From NCBI RefSeq assembly GCF_014640335.1, contig NZ_BMGT01000003.1, forward strand, positions 1-64,000: a stretch of DNA of 64,000 nt, written 5' to 3'. A program made the translations under genes and the position numbers. Below, piece after piece: positions 57,780-64,000 of this stretch (within the stretch, counting starts at the first letter, position 1; each line of letters begins with the position of its first letter). This stretch comes from Edaphobacter dinghuensis. Its GTDB lineage: Bacteria; Acidobacteriota; Terriglobia; Terriglobales; Acidobacteriaceae. Below the pieces are notes generated by a model that was not told where the DNA came from, made no database searches, and saw only the letters and a program-made list of their open reading frames with translations.

Positions 57780-58421
57780 ATGAGCGAACAACATAGCGAC
57801 CACGTTAGCGGTGGTTTGAGCCCGCAAGAGAATAAATTGCAGAGCGAGCCGAAGAACGGACTGAAAGACCACTCCCGTCGGGTCTTCCTCTTCAAGTTGT
57901 CTCTGCTGGTAAACGGCGCCGTCGGTGTCGTGCTTGCTGTGCCCATCGTGCGTTATCTGCTGGGGCCGGTGATTCAGAAGAAGAGCTCGTACCATTCCTG
58001 GATCACGTTGGGGAACGTTGACGATTTTCCTGAAGGTGAGACCAGGCTGGCTGACTACCGTAATCCATCGACCACGGAGTGGGATGGCGATACGGGTAAG
58101 GTAGCCTGCTGGGTGCGCAGGAAGTCGGGCAATGATTTTCAGGTCTTTGCGATTAATTGTGCTCATCTCGGATGCCCGGTGCGCTGGTTTTCAGAGTCGA
58201 AGCTCTTCCTCTGTCCCTGCCACGGTGGCGCTTACTACGAGGATGGATCGCGCGCTGCAGGACCGCCGGAGCGTGGCCTGTTCGAATACAAATACAGAAT
58301 AGCCGGAGCCAAACTCATGATTAATGCGGGCGAATTGCCGACGCTTTCCACACCGGCCAGCGCGCAGAATGCCAACTTTGTTCCACTGGATAAAATCGGG
58401 CGTGCGACATGGCAGAGCTAA
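57780..58421 (+). CDS. Rieske iron-sulfur protein
   Basis: 213 residues from the ATG at 57780. One N-terminal transmembrane helix (FKLSLLVNGAVGVVLAVPIV) and the Rieske motifs CAHLGC and CPCHGG, which hold the 2Fe-2S cluster with two Cys and two His. A GPPERGLFEYKYRI segment follows as in bc1/b6f proteins. It is the quinol-oxidising subunit partner of cytochrome b, which begins 13 bases before its stop. Confidence 0.94.
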   Translation: MSEQHSDHVSGGLSPQENKLQSEPKNGLKDHSRRVFLFKLSLLVNGAVGVVLAVPIVRYLLGPVIQKKSSYHSWITLGNVDDFPEGETRLADYRNPSTTEWDGDTGKVACWVRRKSGNDFQVFAINCAHLGCPVRWFSESKLFLCPCHGGAYYEDGSRAAGPPERGLFEYKYRIAGAKLMINAGELPTLSTPASAQNANFVPLDKIGRATWQS

Positions 58422-59974
58422 ATAAAAAAGGTCTGCAAAAGGCCGGCATCGAAGTCTACGAGTGGTTCGAGCATCGTCTCGGCATTGTTAAGCCAGCCGT
58501 CGAAGCGGCAGTGCATCCGGTTCCAGCAAGTGCCGCGAGCTGGTGGTATGTCTTTGGCAGCGCCGCTACGGTGCTGTTCGTATTGCAGATCATGACCGGC
58601 ATCATGCTGGCGCTGGTTTATACGCCGTCGGCAAATCACGCTTGGAGCAGCCTCCAGTTCCTTAACAACAATGTTGAGCTGGGCTGGTTTTTGCGCGCGC
58701 TGCATGGATGGGGCTCCGACTTCATGATCGCCATTGTGCTCATTCACATGGTGCAGGTCTTCATGTTCGGAGCATACAAATTTCCGCGTGAGCTAACGTG
58801 GATCATCGGCGTGTTTCTTCTGCTGCTGACCCTGGGCATGGCCTTCACCGGACAGGTGCTGCGCTTCGATCAGGACGCCTACTGGGGTCTCGGTATCGGC
58901 GCTTCGATCATGAGCCGGGTGCCTGTGATCGGCCCCTCTCTCGTGCACTTTCTGCTCGGCGCTCCTATTATCGGCAGCGCTACGCTCTCCCGCTTCTTTA
59001 CCTTGCACGTCTTCGTTATCCCCGGCCTTCTACTGGCCGGTGTTGCCCTTCACCTGCTGATGGTGCTGCGACTTGGAATTAACGAGTGGCCGATGCCTGG
59101 CCGCATCGTTCGCAAAGCCACCTATGAGGCGGAGTACCACGAGCTCAACAAACGAGAGGGCATCGCTTTTGTACCCGATGGCGCATGGAAAGATGCTATC
59201 TTTGCCGCTGCGATCATTCTTTCAGTGATGGCATGCGCCTTCTTCTTCGGCCCGTTCGGTCCTACCGGTCAGCCCGATCCCACCATCATCCAGACAGCGC
59301 CTAAGCCGGATGGTCCGTTCCTCTGGCTCTTTGCTGTGCTCTCCTTGTTGCCGCCTGAGATGGAGACGCCGATCATCTTGGTCGCACCTGTGATCATTAT
59401 CGGAGCGATGCTGTTACTGCCTCTCGTAGCAGGCGAAGGCGAAAAGCACTGGAGCCGTCGTCCGGTCGCCGTGCTAATGGTCTCGGTGATTGCTGTATCG
59501 CTCGGCGTCTTTACCCGTCTGGGCGTTACGACTCCATGGAGTCCCGTTATGAACGCCTGGAGCAGCGACATCGTTCCGCAAAAGTATATTCATGATCGAA
59601 CTCCGCTGGAGCGCCAAGGTGCGTTGGTGTTTCAGGACAAGCAGTGCCGCAACTGCCATGAGGTTGGTGGTCAGGGCGGACAGCGTGGCCCGGAACTCGA
59701 CTCAGTTGCCACTCGCCTGACGGAAGATCAACTGGTACGTCAGGTATTGCAGGGCGGTGGCAACATGCCTGCTTACGGCAACGCGCTTAGCCCAGCTGAG
59801 ACTGCTGCTCTGGTTTCTTTTCTGGAGACGCTGAGAGGAAATAACCTGCAGCCCGCGCAAGATGCCTCTCGCGCTTTGACCGGGGAGAATCCTCCCAAGG
59901 CAACTGTTCCCGGCGAAGAGAGACCGTCCGGACAATCGCACCTGTCTAAAGAAGCGCCTACACAGGAGAAGTAA
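58409..59974 (+). CDS. Cytochrome b fused to a C-terminal cytochrome c
   Basis: 521 residues. The N-terminal cytochrome b part contains HGWGSDFMIAIVLIHMVQVF and LHVFVIPGLLLAGVALHLL (heme b ligands) and the C-terminal part has the quinol-site LLPPEME (PEWY-type region replaced by PPEM). Then a class I cytochrome c with C413-x2-C416-H417 (CRNCHEVGGQGG) and a Met near GGNMPAYG. The fusion puts a cytochrome c directly on the bc-type complex. Overlaps the Rieske gene by 13 bases. Confidence 0.93.
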   Translation: MAELNKKGLQKAGIEVYEWFEHRLGIVKPAVEAAVHPVPASAASWWYVFGSAATVLFVLQIMTGIMLALVYTPSANHAWSSLQFLNNNVELGWFLRALHGWGSDFMIAIVLIHMVQVFMFGAYKFPRELTWIIGVFLLLLTLGMAFTGQVLRFDQDAYWGLGIGASIMSRVPVIGPSLVHFLLGAPIIGSATLSRFFTLHVFVIPGLLLAGVALHLLMVLRLGINEWPMPGRIVRKATYEAEYHELNKREGIAFVPDGAWKDAIFAAAIILSVMACAFFFGPFGPTGQPDPTIIQTAPKPDGPFLWLFAVLSLLPPEMETPIILVAPVIIIGAMLLLPLVAGEGEKHWSRRPVAVLMVSVIAVSLGVFTRLGVTTPWSPVMNAWSSDIVPQKYIHDRTPLERQGALVFQDKQCRNCHEVGGQGGQRGPELDSVATRLTEDQLVRQVLQGGGNMPAYGNALSPAETAALVSFLETLRGNNLQPAQDASRALTGENPPKATVPGEERPSGQSHLSKEAPTQEK

Positions 59975-59989
59975 TAGAGATGCCGTTGC

Positions 59990-60838
59990 ATGGCCGCTGA
60001 TATACAGTCGACCTTCGATTCATGGGAGCCGTCCTGGTTCCTCTCCACGATGGTAGTGCTTACTGCCATCGTGTACTTTCGAGGATGGCTGGCAATTCGC
60101 CGGACAAGGCCAACGCAATTTCCAACGTGGAGACTGTGGAGCTTTCTGTTTTCCATGGCGACGCTGTGGTTCGCTATCGGGTCGCCGATGGATGCGTTCG
60201 CCGATGCGATGCTTAGCGCGCATATGATCGAACATCTGTTGCTGATGTCGGTTGTGCCTCCGCTTGCGCTGCTAGGTAATCCGGTTGTGCCTCTGCTGCG
60301 AGGTCTGCCGCGACCGGTACTGCGCTATGTCGTTGGCCCCTTGCTGCGAAATCGTCCATTGCGAAGATTCACTCATTGGCTCACTCGACTCCGCGTTGCA
60401 TGGCTTGTGATGAATCTGATCTTTCTGGCATGGCACGTGCCAGGCGCTTACGACTATGCGCTCGAACATGAGAACTGGCACATCTTCGAGCACATGTGCT
60501 TCCTATCCGCTTCGCTAATCTTTTGGTGGCCGATTGTTCGGCCGTGGCCTACCAGCAGCCGTTCCTATAGCTGGAAGATAATTCTCTATTTGTTGTCGGC
60601 GGATGTGGTTAACACCGGGCTCTCGGCATTCCTCGCTTTCTGCACGCGGCCTGTGTATCCGTACTATCTGGCGGAACCTAACCCATTCCATCTCACTGCG
60701 CTTGCCGATCAGGTGCTCGGTGCCGTGATTATGTGGGTCATGGGGTCGCTCTTTTTTCTGGTGCCTGCTATGTACATCACGCACAAGCTGATCAAGCCGG
60801 AACGTTCGCGCCCATCGTACAGCCAATACACCGCATAG
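59990..60838 (+). CDS. ctaG: Cytochrome c oxidase assembly factor CtaG (caa3 type)
   Basis: 282 residues with seven predicted helices. The family pattern HMIEHLLLMSVVPPLALLGNP, HVPGAYDYALEHENWHIFEHM and FWWPIV is clear; the His/Met-rich positions suggest copper handling. It is thought to help insert CuB or assemble the caa3 oxidase. Last gene of the respiratory operon, four bases from the convergent uvrC stop. Confidence 0.93.
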   Translation: MAADIQSTFDSWEPSWFLSTMVVLTAIVYFRGWLAIRRTRPTQFPTWRLWSFLFSMATLWFAIGSPMDAFADAMLSAHMIEHLLLMSVVPPLALLGNPVVPLLRGLPRPVLRYVVGPLLRNRPLRRFTHWLTRLRVAWLVMNLIFLAWHVPGAYDYALEHENWHIFEHMCFLSASLIFWWPIVRPWPTSSRSYSWKIILYLLSADVVNTGLSAFLAFCTRPVYPYYLAEPNPFHLTALADQVLGAVIMWVMGSLFFLVPAMYITHKLIKPERSRPSYSQYTA

Positions 60839-60842
60839 CCTT

Positions 60843-62837
60843 CTAGCTCAAGACCGGCAGCACAGTTTTGTTCGAGTCTTCCGGTTGCGATTCTTCAAAA
60901 TGTTTGCGAATTCGCTCAGCGGTGGCGGCGTTCACCACGGCAGCTAAGGCATCCGAACTTGCCTGCCTGATGCCGCGCACGCTACCAAAGTGTTCGAGCA
61001 ATCGTTGTCGCGTTCTCGGCCCGACTCCCGGAATTGCCAGGAGCTCGCTGTCGCGGTCGCGCATCTCTCGCCGCTTGCGATGGTAGGTGACGGCGAATCG
61101 GTGGCTCTCATCGCGGATCTTCTGCATCAGGTGCAACACAGGCGAGCGGCGATCCAGTACGACCGGATCATTCTCCTGTCCGTAGACATAGATGACCTCT
61201 TCACGCTTTGCAATCGATGCGAGTGGTTGCAGCGTAACGCCAATCTCCTCCAGCGCGGCATAGGCTGCATGAAGCTGTCCAAGTCCGCCGTCAATCAGGA
61301 TGAGCGATGGGAACGGCTTCTTATCTTCCTGCAGCCGCTTGTAGCGCCGCTGTATCACCTCGCGCATACTGGCAAAATCGTCGACGCCGCTCACCGTCTT
61401 CACTTGAAATTTGCGATAGTCGGACTTCTTCATGGCACCGTCTTCCCACACCACCATGGAAGCTACCGTCTCCGCGCCTTGAATGTGCGAGATATCGAAG
61501 CACTCGATCCGGTGCGGCAGTTCTTCAAGCGTCAGCGCGTCTTGCAATGCTTCCTGAATCGCCTTCATTCCCGGTTGCAATACGCGGAACCGCTGATCGT
61601 AGGATTGCTTCGCGTTTTGGCAGACCAGATCGACGAGCGACCGTTTTTCACCGCGTTGCGGTACCAGAATTTCGACGCGCTTTTTTGTGCGCTCCGACAA
61701 CATCTCGCCAAGCACTATGCGATCGGCAAACTCGACCGGCACAAGAACCGATCGCGGCACATAATTCTGATCGAGGTAGAGCTGTTTTAGCAGAGCAGAG
61801 AAGAACACCGACGGATTGAATGCAGCGCCCAGCTCGGACACTGCTGTATGTTGCACGATCTCCGCGCCCTCGCCAATCTCCGGTGCAGTGACTGCTGGAT
61901 CGGGTTCAATCCGCGGCAGCGTCTCGAGCTCATCCTTGTCCGTGTTGGGCTCATTTAAAGTCTCCGACAGAAACTCCGGCAGGTCTTCCCAGAAGAAATC
62001 ACGTCGGTCGACGATCTTGCCGCCGCGCATATGAAAGAGATTCACCGCGAGCATCTCGTTCTCGTAGTGATAACCGAAGACGTCCGCATCCTCATTGTCG
62101 GTCGTCGCTATCCGCTGCTTGTCGTTCATCTGATGAACGGTCACGATCTGATCGCGCAGCCTACCGGCCAGCTCAAACTGTTCCGCCTCGGCTGCTTCCT
62201 GCATGCGCCGCGTCAGTGACCGTTCCAGCTCATCAGTTCGCCCTTCGAGAAAGAGCTGCACATCGCGGATGGTCTCTTTGTAGATCTCCGGTGTGGTCAA
62301 GCCTTCGACGCACGGCCCAAGACAGCGCTTGATGTAGTACTGCAGGCAGGCTCGCGGATGATAACGTGACAGATCCACCTTGCAACTGGGGATAAGAAAG
62401 CTGCGATGAATCAAATCCACCAAACGATAGGCCAGGTTGCCGGGAAAGTAAGGTCCGAAGTAAGCTGAGCCGTCCTTCTTCAATCTCCGGGTCACAAAGA
62501 CCTTGGGATATCGCTCGTGGAGCGTCAGCTTGATGTAGGGATAGGTTTTGTCATCGCGCAGAAGAATATTGAATCGAGGCTTCTTCTGTTTGATGAGATT
62601 GTTTTCGAGCGCAAGTGCCTCGTGCTCGTTTGCGACAGTGATGTACTCCACGTCGACGGCTTCGCGCATCAGCGAGCCGGTCTTCGCATTTGCCTGGGTG
62701 GCCTCCAGAAAGTACGACCGTACCCGAGACCGCAGGTTCTTCGCCTTACCGACGTAGATCACATCGCCCTCGGCGTTCTTATAGAGGTAGCAGCCGGGCT
62801 GGGTGGGGATGGTCCGAATTTTCTGGTAGAGATCCAT
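60843..62837 (-). CDS. uvrC: Excinuclease ABC subunit C
   Basis: 664 residues. N-terminal GIY-YIG nuclease (QPGCYLYKNAEGDVIYVGKA), a UVR motif (DELERSLTRRMQEAAEAEQF region), the RNase H-like 5' nuclease domain (IECFDISHIQGAETVASMVV, LILIDGGLGQLHAAYAAL) and C-terminal helix-hairpin-helix (IPGVGPRTRQRLLEHFGSV). It makes both incisions in nucleotide excision repair with UvrB. No other uvr gene is in the window. Confidence 0.96.
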   Translation of the reverse strand: MDLYQKIRTIPTQPGCYLYKNAEGDVIYVGKAKNLRSRVRSYFLEATQANAKTGSLMREAVDVEYITVANEHEALALENNLIKQKKPRFNILLRDDKTYPYIKLTLHERYPKVFVTRRLKKDGSAYFGPYFPGNLAYRLVDLIHRSFLIPSCKVDLSRYHPRACLQYYIKRCLGPCVEGLTTPEIYKETIRDVQLFLEGRTDELERSLTRRMQEAAEAEQFELAGRLRDQIVTVHQMNDKQRIATTDNEDADVFGYHYENEMLAVNLFHMRGGKIVDRRDFFWEDLPEFLSETLNEPNTDKDELETLPRIEPDPAVTAPEIGEGAEIVQHTAVSELGAAFNPSVFFSALLKQLYLDQNYVPRSVLVPVEFADRIVLGEMLSERTKKRVEILVPQRGEKRSLVDLVCQNAKQSYDQRFRVLQPGMKAIQEALQDALTLEELPHRIECFDISHIQGAETVASMVVWEDGAMKKSDYRKFQVKTVSGVDDFASMREVIQRRYKRLQEDKKPFPSLILIDGGLGQLHAAYAALEEIGVTLQPLASIAKREEVIYVYGQENDPVVLDRRSPVLHLMQKIRDESHRFAVTYHRKRREMRDRDSELLAIPGVGPRTRQRLLEHFGSVRGIRQASSDALAAVVNAATAERIRKHFEESQPEDSNKTVLPVLS

Positions 62838-63085
62838 GGAATTTCAGCTTCGCGTCTCAGTGTAGACGCTCAAAGCCACGACGGCTTCCACACAGATCAA
62901 CTCAGTAGATTTGACGCATCTTTGAATCAAAAGTTCCCGATTATGAATCTGCAACTTCATGCAGACACGCGAGTGGTTCTTGTAAGTAGTTGATCTATAG
63001 ATATTTATAACTGCCCCGATTTGGCAGGTGAATTGCTTTGGTAACAGTGTTGAAGATTGTCATCAACATACAGGAGATGAAACCA

Positions 63086-63862
63086 ATGAGCTCCAATATC
63101 AGATTAGATAGCACCGAAATGAAAATCAGATCTGCCTGCACCGTTTTTCTCGCCAGCGCATTCGTTGTTGCCTGCACCGTCGGGTGCTCCAGCAAGAACT
63201 ATGTTCGCTCTCAAGCAGCCCCGATCATTCAACAGACCAACGAGCTCGACGCCAAGACCGCTGCGGATCATCGCAACATCGTCGATACCGATGAGCGCGC
63301 CCAAAAGGGTATTGCCGGAGCCCAGAGCGCTGCTGACACAGCCAACCAGCATGCGCTTGCTGCAGGTCAGGCTGCTGACACAGCAAATCAATCCGCACAG
63401 GAAGCCTATAACCACGTCGACAGTCTCACCGGTGTAGTTGCCAACCTCGATAACTACAAGTCGCTGTCGGACCTGGATGTCACCTTCCGCTTCGACAAGG
63501 CTACGCTGACCTCGTCGGACAAGAAGAAGCTCGACGACTTTGCTGCGAACCTCACCAGTGCACGCAGCTATATCCTTGCCGTCACCGGAGGCACCGACTC
63601 GACCGGGGATGCAAACTATAACTATCAGCTCAGTCAGCGTCGTGCAGACGCGGTTGTCAGCTACCTTGCTGCGAAGTACAACATTCCTCCGCACAAGTTC
63701 TACCTGATCGGTATCGGTAAAGATCAGGCAGTTGCCAGCAACCGGACTGCTGCAGGTCGTGCACAAAACCGTCGTGTCAACATCAAGCTGATGTCTAACA
63801 TGAGCAATCAGCAGCCCGCCACAAGCGCGGCAGCAACTACGAATCCTAACGGTCAGTTGTAA
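63086..63862 (+). CDS. OmpA-family peptidoglycan-associated lipoprotein
   Basis: 258 residues from the ATG at 63086 (AGGAG 9 bases upstream). The signal ends in a lipobox-like TVGC at about residue 31-34. A helical Ala/Gln-rich region (about 55-125, AQSAADTANQHALAAGQAAD) forms a probable coiled coil. The OmpA_C domain begins DVTFRFDKATLTSSDKKKLD and contains NYQLSQRRADAVVSYL and GRAQNRRVNIKL, the peptidoglycan-binding core. It tethers the outer membrane to the cell wall. Confidence 0.9.
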   Translation: MSSNIRLDSTEMKIRSACTVFLASAFVVACTVGCSSKNYVRSQAAPIIQQTNELDAKTAADHRNIVDTDERAQKGIAGAQSAADTANQHALAAGQAADTANQSAQEAYNHVDSLTGVVANLDNYKSLSDLDVTFRFDKATLTSSDKKKLDDFAANLTSARSYILAVTGGTDSTGDANYNYQLSQRRADAVVSYLAAKYNIPPHKFYLIGIGKDQAVASNRTAAGRAQNRRVNIKLMSNMSNQQPATSAAATTNPNGQL

Positions 63863-63890
63863 TAACAAGCGATTCGAAGCTAAAACTACC

Positions 63891-63937
63891 AACGGCGATG
63901 CGCTTGCACTCAAGCAGGCGCGTCGCCGTTTCTCCTT
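63891..63937 (+). terminator. Strong hairpin terminator after the OmpA-type gene
   Basis: AACGGCGATGCGC (63891-63903) pairs with GCGCGTCGCCGTT (63918-63930) over 13 bp with one T-G, with a further CTTG/CAAG inside. TCTCCTT follows. Confidence 0.85.
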
Positions 63938-64000
63938 CATCGCCAAGGCATAAAGCATATGCCTGCGGCCGAGAAATTACCGGGAAATCGGGTAAAGTGA

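Overview
This 64 kb window is a GC-rich bacterial chromosome segment. The gene families present (acidobacterial-type glycoside hydrolases, a glucoamylase-family lipid-exported enzyme, an alternative bc1/caa3 respiratory locus, dispersed GTCATCTCGACC...GGAGAGACCCC repeats between genes) suggest an Acidobacteriota genome of the Granulicella/Edaphobacter/Terriglobus type. That assignment is inference from content and style, not from a marker search. No insertion sequence, integrase or CRISPR array is visible.

Layout. 1-2.1 kb: tuf (3' end), rpmG, tRNA-Trp, secE, nusG, rplK. This is the classic transcription/translation cluster, but it is interrupted after rplK by about 7.7 kb of unrelated genes: radical SAM protein, GH144-like enzyme, an unknown membrane-anchored protein, a ketopantoate reductase-like enzyme, a TetR/azoreductase/DoxX set and an acetyltransferase. 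A terminator after rplK and a promoter before rplA fit two separate transcription units. 9.8-21.4 kb: rplA, rplJ, rplL, rpoB, rpoC, ending in a strong terminator. RpoB carries an unusual eight-cysteine insertion whose first half has the same cysteine spacing as the RpoC zinc domain.

21.4-29 kb: a lower-GC two-gene module (DUF5343-like plus a Ymh/TIGR02391-like protein with an R-x4-H motif), a VOC protein, a CGNR-type regulator divergent from an epoxide-hydrolase-like enzyme with a four-half-site operator between them, a GH31 glycosidase and an aminotransferase. 29-31 kb: a TlpA-like thioredoxin and an outer-membrane barrel protein.

31-43 kb: a nitrate assimilation operon on the minus strand (siroheme nitrite reductase, CysJ-like flavoprotein, a fused DmsB-DmsC-type electron transfer protein, molybdopterin nitrate reductase, NarK). 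Across a structured 600 bp intergenic region lies a second barrel protein and a HemD-GAF-ANTAR fusion. ANTAR domains bind tandem hexaloop RNA hairpins. The nitrite reductase leader contains two such hairpins (G at loop position 4 in both, but C rather than A at position 1), followed by a terminator-like stem. The likely reading is an RNA antitermination circuit in which a uroporphyrinogen-III-synthase-like sensor couples siroheme precursor status to nitrate assimilation. I consider this the most interesting system in the window.

43-52 kb: a DeoR-type regulator, CutC, and a four-gene glycoside hydrolase operon (GH20, GH29, GH92, GH18) that together would dismantle fucosylated N-glycans. 52.6-60.8 kb: an eight-gene respiratory operon encoding a caa3-type oxidase (subunits I, II with cytochrome c, III), an unknown membrane subunit, a diheme cytochrome c lipoprotein, a Rieske protein, a cytochrome b fused to cytochrome c, and CtaG. 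60.8-64 kb: uvrC and an OmpA-type lipoprotein followed by a strong terminator.
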